A DNA stretch of 64,000 nt from Hydractinia symbiolongicarpus (lineage: Eukaryota > Cnidaria > Hydrozoa > Anthoathecata > Hydractiniidae). The notes beneath the pieces are model-generated. The model saw nothing but the letters and a program-made list of their open reading frames with translations. It was not told where the DNA came from and made no database searches. A program made the translations under genes and the position numbers. Each line of letters opens with the position of its first letter. Position 1 is the stretch's first letter. The stretch lies in NCBI RefSeq assembly GCF_029227915.1, contig NC_079875.1, positions 248,001-312,000 of the forward strand, given 5' to 3'. Positions 37,883 through 51,063 of this stretch are shown here, piece after piece.

Positions 37883-40800
37883 TAGTGGTGAAATAATAAT
37901 TTAAAAAATCGTTCGGGATATGAGTTTACTCCCTGGGTACTTTTTTTGTATACTTTTGTCTTTACAGGCCGAGTCCGGGATTTACAGGAAATCGCAGGTT
38001 TTCGTTTGCCGGCGATTAAACTTCTTTTATTCAGCGTCTCATCAAAAATGATAACATTTTTAAAAACTACAAGTCTCATGGGCCTTAGTGGTGAAATAAT
38101 AATTTAAAAAATCGTTCGGGAAATGAGTTTACTCCCTGGGTACTTTCTTTGTATACTTTTGACTATACGGGCCGAGTCCGGGATTTACAGGAAATCGCAG
38201 GTTTTCGTTTGCCGGCGATTAAACTTCTTTTATTCAGCGTCTCATCAAAAATGAAAACATTTTTTAAAACTACAAGTCTCATGCGTTTTAGTGGTGAAAA
38301 AGTAATTTAAAAAATCGTTCGGGAAATGAGTTTACTCCCTGGGTACTTTCTTTGTATACTTTTGACTATACGGGCCGAATCCGGAGTTTACGGGAAATGA
38401 CGAGTTTTCGTTTGCCGGCGATTAAACTTCTTTTATTCAGCGTCTCATCAAAAATGAAAACATTTTTGAAAACTACAAGTCTCATGCGATTTAGTGGTGA
38501 AAAGATAATTTGAAAAATCGTTCTGGAAATGAGTTTACTCACAGGGTACTTTCTTTGTATACATTCGACTATACGGGACAAGCCCGGGATTTACGGGAAA
38601 TCGCGGGTTTTCGTTTGCCGGCGATTAAACTTCTTTTATTCAGCGTCTCATCAAAAATGAAAACATTTTTAAAAACTACAAGTCTCATGGGCTTTAGTGG
38701 TGAAATAATAATTTAAAAAATCGTTCGGGATATGAGTTTACTCCCTGGGTACTTTTTTTGTATACTTTTGTCTTTACAGGCCGAGTCCGGGATTTACAGG
38801 AAATCGCAGGTTTTCGTTTGCCGGCGGTTAAACTTCTTTTATTCAGCGTCTCATCAAAAATGAAAATATTTTAGAAAACTACAAGTCTCATGCGTTTTAG
38901 TGGTGAAAAAATAACTTAAAAAATCGTTCGGGAAATGAGTTTACTTCCTGGGTACTTTCTTTGTATACTTTTGACTATACGGGCCGAGTCCAGGGTTTAC
39001 GGGAAATGGCGGGTTTTCGTTTGTCGGCGATTAGACTTCTTTTATTCAGCGTCTCATCAAAAATGAAAACATTTTTAAAAACTAAAAGTCTCATGGGTTT
39101 TAGTGGTGAAATAAAAATTTAAAAAATCGTTCGGGCAATGAGTTTACTCCCTGGGTACTTTCTTTGTATACTTTTGAATATACGGGACAAGCCCGGGATT
39201 TACGGGAAATCGCCGGTTTTCGTTTGCCGGCGATTAAATCTCTTTTATTCAGCGTCTCATCAAAAATGAAAACATTTTTAAAAACTACAAGTCTCATGGG
39301 CTTTAGTGGTGAAATAATAATTTAAAAAATCGTTCGGGATATGAGTTTACTCCCTGGGTACTTTTTTTGTATACTTTTGTCTTTACAGGCCGAGTCCGGG
39401 ATTTACAGGAAATCGCAGGTTTTCGTTTGCCGGCGATTAAACTTCTTTTATTCAGCGTCTCATCAAAAATGATAACATTTTTAAAAACTACAAGTCTCAT
39501 GGGCCTTAGTGGTGAAATAATAATTTAAAAAATCGTTCGGGAAATGAGTTTACTCCCTGGGTACTTTCTTTGTATACTTTTGACTATACGGGCCGAGTCC
39601 GGGATTTACAGGAAATCGCAGGTTTTCGTTTGCCGGCGATTAAACTTCTTTTATTCAGCGTCTCATCAAAAATGAAAACATTTTTTAAAACTACAAGTCT
39701 CATGCGTTTTAGTGGTGAAAAAGTAATTTAAAAAATCGTTCGGGAAATGAGTTTACTCCCTGGGTACTTTCTTTGTATACTTTTGACTATACGGGCCGAA
39801 TCCGGAGTTTACGGGAAATGACGAGTTTTCGTTTGCCGGCGATTAAACTTCTTTTATTCAGCGTCTCATCAAAAATGAAAACATTTTTGAAAACTACAAG
39901 TCTCATGCGATTTAGTGGTGAAAAGATAATTTGAAAAATCGTTCTGGAAATGAGTTTACTCACAGGGTACTTTCTTTGTATACATTCGACTATACGGGAC
40001 AAGCCCGGGATTTACGGGAAATCGCGGGTTTTCGTTTGCCGGCGATTAAACTTCTTTTATTCAGCGTCTCATCAAAAATGAAAACATTTTTAAAAACTAC
40101 AAGTCTCATGGGCTTTAGTGGTGAAATAATAATTTAAAAAATCGTTCGGGATATGAGTTTACTCCCTGGGTACTTTTTTTGTATACTTTTGTCTTTACAG
40201 GCCGAGTCCGGGATTTACAGGAAATCGCAGGTTTTCGTTTGCCGGCGGTTAAACTTCTTTTATTCAGCGTCTCATCAAAAATGAAAATATTTTAGAAAAC
40301 TACAAGTCTCATGCGTTTTAGTGGTGAAAAAATAACTTAAAAAATCGTTCGGGAAATGAGTTTACTTCCTGGGTACTTTCTTTGTATACTTTTGACTATA
40401 CGGGCCGAGTCCAGGGTTTACGGGAAATGGCGGGTTTTCGTTTGTCGGCGATTAGACTTCTTTTATTCAGCGTCTCATCAAAAATGAAAACATTTTTAAA
40501 AACTAAAAGTCTCATGGGTTTTAGTGGTGAAATAAAAATTTAAAAAATCGTTCGGGCAATGAGTTTACTCCCTGGTTACTTTCTTTGTATACTTTTGAAT
40601 ATACGGGACAAGCCCGGGATTTACGGGAAATCGCCGGTTTTCGTTTGCCGGCGATTAAATCTCTTTTATTCAGCGTCTCATCAAAAATGAAAACATTTTT
40701 AAAAACTACAAGTCTCATGGGCTTTAGTGGTGAAATAATAATTTAAAAAATCGTTCGGGATATGAGTTTACTCCCTGGGTACTTTTTTTGTATACTTTTG

Positions 40801-40885
40801 TCTTTACAGGCCGAGTCCGGGATTTACAGGAAATCGCAGGTTTTCGTTTGCCGGCGATTAAACTTCTTTTATTCAGCGTCTCATC
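37883..40885. repeat. 1,421-bp seven-monomer unit, 2.1 copies
   Basis: Copy 1 is about 37883-39303 and copy 2 about 39304-40724, with a further partial match to about 40885. In the parts I compared directly the copies differ by a single base, CTGGGTACTTTC near 39145 versus CTGGTTACTTTC near 40572. This makes it one of the youngest duplications in the window. Confidence 0.85.
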
Positions 40886-43424
40886 AAAAATGAAAATATT
40901 TTTGAAAACTACAAGTCTTATGCGTTTTAGTGGTGAAAAAATAACTTAAAAAATCGTTCGGGTAATGAGTTTACTCCCTGGGTACTTTCTTTGTATACTT
41001 TTGACTATACGGTCCGAGTCCAGGGTTTACGGGAAATGGCGGGTTTTCGTTTGCCGGCGATTAAACTTCTTTTATTCAGCGTCTCATCAAAAATGAAAAC
41101 ATTTTTAAAAACTACAAGTCTCATTCGTTCTAGTGGTGAAAAAGTAATTTAAAAAATCGTTCTGGAAATGAGTTTACTCCCTAGGTCCTTTCTTTGTATA
41201 CTTTTGACTATACGGGCCGAGTTTAGGATTTACGGGAAATCGCAGGTTTTCGTTTGCTGGCGATTAAACTTCTTTTATTCAGCGTCTCATCATAAATGAA
41301 AACAATTTTGAAAACTACAAGTCTTATGCGATTTAGTGGTGAAAAGATAATTTAAAAAATCGTTCTGGAAATGAGTTTACTCACAGGGTACTTTTCTTTG
41401 CATACATTCGACTATACGGGACAAGCCCGGGATTTACGGGAAATCGCGAGTTTTCGTTTGCCGGCGATTAAACCTCTTTCATTAAGCGTCTCATTAAAAA
41501 TGAAAACATTTTGGAAAACTACAAGTCTCATTCGTTTTAGTGGTGAAAAAGTAATTTAAAAAATCGTTCGGGAAATGAGTTTACTCATTGGGTTCTTTCT
41601 TTGTATACTTTTGACTATACGGGCCGAGTCCGGGGTTTACGGGAAATGGCGGGTTTTCGTTTGCCGGCGATTAAACTTCTTTTATTCAGCGTCTCATCAA
41701 AAATGAAAACATTTTTAAAAACTACAAGTTTCATGGGCTTTAGTGGTGAAATAATAATTTAAAAAATCGTTCGGGATATGAGTTTACTCCCTGGGTACTT
41801 TTTTTGTATACTTTTGTCTTTACAGGCCGAGTCCGGGATTTACAGGAAATCGCAAGTTTTCTTTTGCCCGCGATTAAACTTCTTTTATTCAGCGTCTCAT
41901 CAAAAATGAAAACATTTTTGAAAACTACAAGTCTCATGCGTTTTAGTGATGAAAAATTAATTTAAAAAATCGTTCTGGAAATGAGTTTACTCACAGGGTA
42001 CTTTCTTTGTATACATTCGACTATACGGGACAAGCCTGGGATTTACGGGAAATCGCGGGTTTTCGTTTGCCGGCGATTAAACCTCTTTCATTAGGCGTCT
42101 CATTAAAAATGAAAACATTTTGGAAAACTACAAGTCTCATTCGTTCTAGTGGTGAAAAATTAATTTTAAAAATCGTTCGGGAAATGAGTTTACTCCTGGG
42201 TTCTTTCTTTGTATACTTTTGACTATACGGGCCGAGCCCTGGGTTTACGGGAAATGGCGGGTTTTCGTTTGCCGGCGATTAAACTTCTTTTATTCAGCGT
42301 CTCATCAAAAATGAAAACATTTTTAAAAACTACAAGTCTCATGGGTTTTAGTGGTGAAATAATAATTTTAAAAATCGTTCGGGAAATGAGTTTACTCCTG
42401 GGTTCTTTTTTTGTATACTTTTGTCTTTACAGGCCGAGTCCGGGATTTACAGGAAATCGCAGTTTTTCGTTTGCCGGCGATTAAACTTCTTTTATTCAGC
42501 GTCTCATCAAAAATGAAACATTTTTAAAAACTACAAGTCTCATGGGCTTTAGTGGTGAAATAATAATTTAAAAAATCGATCGGGAAATGAGTTTACTCCC
42601 TGGGTACTTTCTTTGTATACTTTTGTCTTTACAGGCCGAGTCCAGGGTTTACGGGAAATGGCGGGTTTTCGTTTGCCGGCGATTAAACTTCTTTTATTCA
42701 GCGTCTCATCAAAAATGAAAACATTTTTAAAAACTACAAGTCTCATGCGATTTAGTGGTGAAAAGATAATTTAAAAAATCGTTCTGGAAATGAGTTTAGT
42801 CACAGGGTACTTTCTTTGCATACATTCGACTATACGGGACAAGCCCGGGATTTACGGGAAATCGCGGGTTTTCGTTTGCCGGCGATTAAACCTCTTTCAT
42901 TAAGCGTCTCATTAAAAATGAAAACATTTTGGAAAACTACAAGTCTCATTCGTTCTAGTGGTGATAAAGTATTTTAAAAAATCGTTCGGGAAATGAGTTT
43001 ACTCCCTAGGTTCTTTCTTTGTATACTTTTGACTATACGGGCCGAGTCTGGGATTTACGGGAAATCGCAGGTTTTCGTTTGCTGGCGATTAAACTTCTTT
43101 TATTCAGCGTCTCATCATAAATGAAAACAATTTTGAAAACTACAAGTCTCATGCGATTTAGTGGTGAAAAGATAATTTAAAAAATCGTTCTGGAAATGAG
43201 TTTACTCACAGGGTACTTTCTTTGCATACATTCGACTATACGGGACAAGCCCGGGATTTACGGGAAATCGCGGGTTTTCGTTTGCCGGCCATTAAACCTC
43301 TTTCATTAAGCGTCTCATTAAAAATGAAAACATTTTGGAAAACTACAAGTCTCATTCGTTCTAGTGGTGAAAAAGTAATTTAAAAAATCGTTCGGGAAAT
43401 GAGTTTACTCATTGGGTTCTTTCT

Positions 43425-45344
43425 TTGTATACTTTTGACTATACGGGCCGAGTCCGGGGTTTACGGGAAATGGCGGGTTTTCGTTTGCCGGCGATTAAAC
43501 TTCTTTTATTCAGCGTCTCATCAAAAATGAAAACATTTTTAAAAACTACAAGTCTCATGGGCTTTAGTGGTGAAATAATAATTTAAAAAATCGTTCGGGA
43601 TATGAGTTTACTCCCTGGGTACTTTTTTTGTATACTTTTGTCTTTACAGGCCGAGTCCGGGATTTACAGGAAATCGCAAGTTTTCTTTTGCCCGCGATTT
43701 CTTTTATTCAGCGTCTCATCAAAAATGAAAACATTTTTGAAAACTACAAGTCTCATGGGCTTTAGTGGTGAAATAATAATTTAAAAAATCGATCGGGAAA
43801 TGAGTTTACTCCCTGGGTACTTTCTTTGTATACTTTTGTCTTTACAGGCCGAGTCCAGGGTTTACGGGAAATGGCGGGTTTTCGTTTGCCGGCGATTAAA
43901 CTTCTTTTATTCAGCGTCTCATCAAAAATGAAAACATTTTTAAAAACTACAAGTCTCATGCGATTTAGTGGTGAAAAGATAATTTAAAAAATCGTTCTGG
44001 AAATGAGTTTAGTCACAGGGTACTTTCTTTGCATACATTCGACTATACGGGACAAGCCCGGGATTTACGGGAAATCGCGGGTTTTCATTTGCCGGCGATT
44101 AAACCTCTTTCATTAAGCGTCTCATTAAAAATGAAAACATTTTGGAAAACTACAAGTCTCATTCGTTCTAGTGGTGATAAAGTAATTTAAAAAATCGTTC
44201 GGGAAATGAGTTTACTCCCTAGGTTCTTTCTTTGTATACTTTTGACTATACGGGCCGAGTCTGGGATTTACGGGAAATCGCAGGTTTTCGTTTGCTGGCG
44301 ATTAAACTTCTTTTATTCAGCGTCTCATCATAAATGAAAACAATTTTGAAAACTACAAGTCTCATGCGATTTAGTGGTGAAAAGATAATTTAAAAAATCG
44401 TTCTGGAAATGAGTTTACTCACAGGGTACTTTCTTTGTATACTTTTGACTATACGGGCCGAGTCCGGGGTTTACGGGAAATGGCGGGTTTTCGTTTGCCG
44501 GCGATTAAACTTCTTTTATTCAGCGTCTCATCAAAAATGAAAACATTTTTAAAAACTACAAGTCTCATGGGCTTTAGTGGTGAAATAATAATTTAAAAAA
44601 TCGTTCGGGATATGAGTTTACTCCCTGGGTACTTTTTTTGTATACTTTTGTCTTTACAGGCCGAGTCCGGGATTTACAGGAAATCGCAAGTTTTCTTTTG
44701 CCCGCGATTTCTTTTATTCAGCGTCTCATCAAAAATGAAAACATTTTTGAAAACTACAAGTCTCATGGGCTTTAGTGGTGAAATAATAATTTAAAAAATC
44801 GATCGGGAAATGAGTTTACTCCCTGGGTACTTTCTTTGTATACTTTTGTCTTTACAGGCCGAGTCCAGGCTTTACGGGAAATGGCGGGTTTTCGTTTGCC
44901 GGCGATTAAACTTCTTTTATTCAGCGTCTCATCAAAAATGAAAACATTTTTAAAAACTACAAGTCTCATGCGATTTAGTGGTGAAAAGATAATTTAAAAA
45001 ATCGTTCTGGAAATGAGTTTAGTCACAGGGTACTTTCTTTGCATACATTCGACTATACGGGACAAGCCCGGGATTTACGGGAAATCGCGGGTTTTCGTTT
45101 GCCGGCGATTAAACCTCTTTCATTAAGCGTCTCATTAAAAATGAAAACATTTTGGAAAACTACAAGTCTCATTCGTTCTAGTGGTGATAAAGTAATTTAA
45201 AAAATCGTTCGGGAAATGAGTTTACTCCCTAGGTTCTTTCTTTGTATACTTTTGACTATACGGGCCGAGTCTGGGATTTACGGGAAATCGCAGGTTTTCG
45301 TTTGCTGGCGATTAAACTTCTTTTATTCAGCGTCTCATCAAAAA
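43425..45344. repeat. 1,010-bp five-monomer unit, two copies
   Basis: The copies meet at about 44434. The unit is 5 bp short of the usual 1,015 because one monomer in each copy lost five bases: CCCGCGATTTCTTTT replaces CCCGCGATTAAACTTCTTTT near 43695 and 44705. Confidence 0.8.
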
Positions 45345-45399
45345 TGAAAACATTTTTGAAAACTACAAGTCTCATGCGTTTTAGTGGTGAAAAATTAAT

Positions 45400-47948
45400 T
45401 TAAAAAATCGTTCGGGAAATGAGTTTACTCCCTGGGTACTTTCTTTGTATACTTTTGACTATACGGGCCGAGTCCAGAGTTTACGGGAAATGGCGGGTTT
45501 TCGTTTGCCGGCGATTAAACTTCTTTTATTCAGCGTCTCATCAAAAATTAAAACATTTTTGAAAACAACAAGTCTCATGCGTTTTAGTGGTGAAAAAGTA
45601 ATATAAAAAATCGTTCGGGATATGAGTTTACTCCCTGGGTACTTTTTTTGTATTCTTTTGTCTTTACAGGCCGAGTCCGGGATTTACAGGAAATCGCAGG
45701 TTTTCGTTTGCCGGCGATTAAACTTCTTTAATTCAGCGTCTCATCAAAAATGAAAACATTTTTGAAAACTACAAGTTTAATGGGCCTTAGTGGTAAAATA
45801 ATAATTTAAAAAATCGTTCTGGAAATGAGTTTACTCACAGGGTACTTTCTTTGCATACATTCGACTATACGGGACAAGCCCGGGATTTACGGGAAATCGC
45901 GGGTTTTCGTTTGCCGGCCATTAAACCTCTTTCATTAAGCGTCTCATTAAAAATGAAAACATTTTGGAAAACTACAAGTCTCATTCGTTCTAGTGGTGAA
46001 AAAGTAATTTAAAAAATCGTTCGGGAAATGAGTTTACTCATTGGGTTCTTTCTTTGTATACTTTTGACTATACGGGCCGAGTCCGGGGTTTACGGGAAAT
46101 GGCGGGTTTTAGTTTGCCGGCGATTAAACTTCTTTTATTCAGCGTCTCATCAAAAATGAAAACATTTTTAAAAACTACAAGTCTCATGGGCTTTAGTGGT
46201 GAAATAATAATTTAAAAAATCGTTCGGGATATGAGCTTACTCCCTGGGTACTTTTTTTGTATACTTTTGTCTTTACAGGCCGAGCCCGGGATTTACAGGA
46301 AATCGCAAGTTTTTTTTTGCCCGCGATTAAACTTCTTTTATTCAGCGTCTCATCAAAAATGAAAACATTTTTGAAAACTACAAGTCTCATGCGTTTTAGT
46401 GGTGAAAATTTAATTTAAAAAATCGTTCGGGAAATGAGTTTACTCCCTGGGTACTTTCTTTGTATACTTTTGACTATACGGGCCGAGTCCAGGGTTTAAG
46501 GGAAATGGCGGGTTTTCGTTTGCCGGCGATTAAACTTCTTTTATTCAGCGTCTCATCAAAAATGAAAACATTTTTGAAAACAACAAGTCTCATGCGTTTT
46601 AGTGGTGAAAAAGTAATATAAAAAATCGTTCGGGATATGAGTTTACTCCCTGGGTACTTTTTTTGTATTCTTTTGTCTTTACAGGCCGAGTCCGGGATTT
46701 ACAGGAAATCGCAGGTTTTCGTTTGCCGGCGATTAAACTTCTTTAATTCAGCGTCTCATCAAAAATGAAAACATTTTTGAAAACTACAAGTCTCATGGGC
46801 CTTGGTGGTGAAATAATAATTTAAAAAATCGTTCTGGAAATGAGTTTACTCACAGGGTACTTTCTTTGTATACATTCGACTATACGGGACAAGCCCGGGA
46901 TTTACGGGAAATCGCGGGTTTTCGTTTGCCGGCCATTAAACCTCTTTCATTAAGCGTCTCATTAAAAATGAAAACATTTTGGAAAACTACAAGTCTCATT
47001 CGTTCTAGTGGTGAAAAAGTAATTTAAAAAATCGTTCGGGAAATGAGTTTACTCATTGGGTTCTTTCTTTGTATACTTTTGACTATACGGGCCGAGTCCG
47101 GGGTTTACGGGAAATGGCGGGTTTTAGTTTGCCGGCGATTAAACTTCTTTTATTCAGCGTCTCATCAAAAATGAAAACATTTTTAAAAACTACAAGTCTC
47201 ATGGGCTTTAGTGGTGAAATAATAATTTAAAAAATCGTTCGGGATATGAGCTTACTCCCTGGGTACTTTTTTTGTATACTTTTGTCTTTACAGGCCGAGC
47301 CCGGGATTTACAGGAAATCGCAAGTTTTTTTTTGCCCGCGATTAAACTTCTTTTATTCAGCGTCTCATCAAAAATGAAAACATTTTTGAAAACTACAAGT
47401 CTCATGCGTTTTAGTGGTGAAAATTTAATTTAAAAAATCGTTCGGGAAATGAGTTTACTCCCTGGGTACTTTCTTTGTATACTTTTGACTATACGGGCCG
47501 AGTCCAGGGTTTAAGGGAAATGGCGGGTTTTCGTTTGCCGGCGATTAAACTTCTTTTATTCAGCGTCTCATCAAAAATGAAAACATTTTTGAAAACAACA
47601 AGTCTCATGCGTTTTAGTGGTGAAAAAGTAATATAAAAAATCGTTCGGGATATGAGTTTACTCCCTGGGTACTTTTTTTGTATTCTTTTGTCTTTACAGG
47701 CCGAGTCCGGGATTTACAGGAAATCGCAGGTTTTCGTTTGCCGGCGATTAAACTTCTTTAATTCAGCGTCTCATCAAAAATGAAAACATTTTTGAAAACT
47801 ACAAGTCTCATGGGCCTTGGTGGTGAAATAATAATTTAAAAAATCGTTCTGGAAATGAGTTTACTCACAGGGTACTTTCTTTGTATACATTCGACTATAC
47901 GGGACAAGCCCGGGATTTACGGGAAATCGCGGGTTTTCGTTTGCCGGC
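45400..47948. repeat. 1,015-bp five-monomer unit, 2.5 copies
   Basis: The markers GAAAACAACAAGTCTC, GTATTCTTTTGTCTTTACAG and TTCTTTAATTCAGCG recur at steps of 1,015 bp (ATATAAAAAATCG at 45601, 46616 and 47631). The two later copies share TTTAAGGGAAATGG and GGCCTTGGTGG, absent from the first copy, so the last duplication is the more recent. Confidence 0.8.
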
Positions 47949-48199
47949 GATTAAACCTCTTTCATTAAGCGTCTTATTAAAAATGAAAACATTTTGGAAA
48001 ACTACAAGTCTCATTCGTTCTAGTGGTGAAAATGTAATTTTAAAAATCGTTCGGGAAATGAGTTTACTCCCTGGGTTCTTTCTTTGTATACCTTTGACTA
48101 TACGGGCCGAGTCCGGGGTTTACGGGAAATAGCGGGTTTTCGTTTGCCGGCGATTAAACTTCTTTTATTCAGCGTCTCATCAAAAAGGAAAACATTTTT

Positions 48200-49690
48200 A
48201 AAAACTACAAGTCTCATGGGCTTTAGTGGTGAAATAATAATTTAAAAAATCGTTCGGGATATAAGTTTACTCCCTGGGTACTTTTTTTGTATACTTTTGT
48301 TTTTACAGGCCGAGTCCGGGATTTACAGGAAATCGCAGGTTTTTTTTGCCGGCGATTAAACTTTTTTTATTCTGCGTCTCATCAAAAATGAAAACATTTT
48401 TAAAAACTACAAGTCTCATGGGCTTTAGTGGTGAAATAATAATTTAAAAAATCGTTCGGGATATGAGTTTACTCCCTGGGTACTTTTTTTGTATACTTTT
48501 GTCTTTACAGGCCGAGTCCGGGATTTACAGGAAATCGCAGGTTTTCGTTTGCCGGCGATTAAACTTCTTTTATTCAGCGTCTCATGAAAAATGAAAACAT
48601 TTTTAAAAACTACAAGTCTCATGGGCCTTAGTGGTGAAATAATAATTTAAAAAATCGTTCGGGAAATGTGTTTAGTCCCTAGGTACTTTCTTTGTATACT
48701 TTTGACTATACGGGCCGAGTCCGGGACTTACAGGAAATCGCAGGTTTTCGTTTGCCGGCGATTAAACTTCTTTTATTCAGCGTCTCATCAAAAATGAAAA
48801 CATTTTTGAAAACTACAAGTCTCATGCGTTTTAGTGGTGAAAATATAATTTAAAAAATCGTTCGGGAAATGAGTTTACTCCCTGGGTACTTTCTTTGTAT
48901 ACTTTTGACTATGCGGGACGAATCCGGAGTTTACGGGAAATGACGGGTTTTTGTTTGCCGGCGATTAAACGTCTTTTATTCAGCGTCTCATCAAAAATGA
49001 AAACATTTTTGAAAACTACAAGTCTCATGCGATTTAGTGGTGAAAAGATATATTAAAAAATAGTTCTGGAAATGAGTTTACTCCCTGGGTTCTTTTTTGT
49101 ATACATTCGACTATACGGGACAAGCCCGGGATTTACGGGAAATCGCGGGTTTTCGTTTGCCGGCGATTAAACTTCTTTTATTCAGCGTCTCATCAAAAAT
49201 GAAAACATTTTTAAAAACTACAAGTCTCATGGGCTTTAGTGGTGAAATAATAATTTAAAAAATCGTTCGGGATATGAGTTTACTCCCTGGGTACTTTTTT
49301 TGTATACTTTTGTCTTTGCAGGCCGAGTCCGGGATTTACAGGAAATCGCAGGTTTTTTTTGCCGGCGATTAAACTTCTTTTATTCAGCGTCTCATCAAAA
49401 ATGAAAACATTTTTAAAAACTACAAGTCTCATGGGCTTTAGTGGTGAAATAATAATTTAAAAAATCGTTCGGGATATGAGTTTACTCCCTGGGTACTTTT
49501 TTTGTATACTTTTGTCTTTACAGGCCGAGTCCGGGATTTACAGGAAATCGCAGGTTTTCGTTTGCCGGCGATTAAACTTCTTTTATTCAGCGTCTCATCA
49601 AAAATGAAAACATTTTTAAAAACTACAAGTCTCATGGGCTTTAGTGGTGAAATAATAATTTAAAAAATCGTTCGGGAAATGAGTTTACTC
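48200..49690. repeat. Class C-rich stretch with about 1,013-bp repeat
   Basis: Consecutive class C monomers with the short form GCAGGTTTTTTTTGCCGG (near 48340 and 49350) repeat about 1,013 bp apart. Boundaries are not sharp. Confidence 0.6.
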
Positions 49691-51063
49691 CCTGGGTACT
49701 TTCTTTGTATACTTTTGACTATACGGGACGAGTCTGGGATTTACGGGAAATCGCAGGTTTTCGTTTGCTGGCGATTAAACTTCTTTTATTCAGCGTCTCA
49801 TCATAAATGAAAACATTTTTGAAAACTACAAGTCTCATGCGATTTAGTGGTGAAAAGATATATTAAAAAATAGTTCTGGAAATGAGTTTACTCACAGGGT
49901 ACTTTCTTTGTATACATTCGACTATACGGGACAAGCCCGGGATTTACGGGAAATCTCGGGTTTTCGTTTGCCGGCGATTAAACCTCTTTTATTCAGCGTC
50001 TCATCAAAAATGAAAACATTTTTAAAAACTACAAGTCTCATGGGCTTTAGTGAGGAAATAATAATTTAAAAAATCGTTCGGGATATGAGTTTACTCCCTG
50101 GGTACTTTTTTTGTATACTTTTGTCTTTACAGGCTGAGTCCGGGATTTACAGGAAATCGCAGGTTTTCGTTTGCCGGCGATTAAACTTCTTTTATTCAGC
50201 GTCTCATCAAAAATGAAAATATTTTTGAAAACTACAAGTCTCAGGCGTTTTAGTGGTGAAATAAAAATTTAAAAAATCGATCGGGAAATGAGTTTACTAT
50301 CTGGGTACTTTCTTTGTATACTTTTGACTATACGGGACGAGTCTGGGATTTACGGGAAATCGCAGGTTTTTGTTTGCTGGCGATTAAACTTCTTTTATTC
50401 AGCGTCTCATCATAAATAAAAACATTTTTGAAAACTACAAGTCTCATGCGATTTAGTGGTGAAAAGATATATTAAAAAATAGTTCTGGAAATGAGTTTAC
50501 TCACAGGGTACTTTCTTTGTATACATTCGACTATACGGGACAAGCCCGGGATTTACGGGAAATCGCGGGTTTTCGTTTGCCGGCAATTAAACCTCTTTTA
50601 TTCAGCGTCTCATCAAAAATGAAAACATTTTTAAAAACTACAAGTCTCATGGGCTTTAGTGGTGAAATAATAATTTAAAAAATCGTTCGGGATATGAGTT
50701 TACTCCCTGGGTACTTTTTTTGTATACTTTTGTCTTTACAGGCTGAGTCCGGGATTTACAGGAAATCGCAGGTTTTCGTTTGCCGGCGATTAAACTTCTT
50801 TTATTCAGCGTCTCATCAAAAATGAAAATATTTTTGAAAACTACAAGTCTCATGCGTTTTAGTGGTGAAAAGATAATTTAAAAAATCGTTCTGGAAATGA
50901 GTTTACTCACAGGTTACTTTCTTTGTAAACATTCGACTATACGGGAAAAGCACGGGATTTAGGGAAATCGTGGTATTTCGTTTACCGGCGATTAAACCTC
51001 TTTCATTAAGCGTCTCATTAAAAATGAAAACATTTTTGGAAACTACAAGTCTCATTCGTTTTA

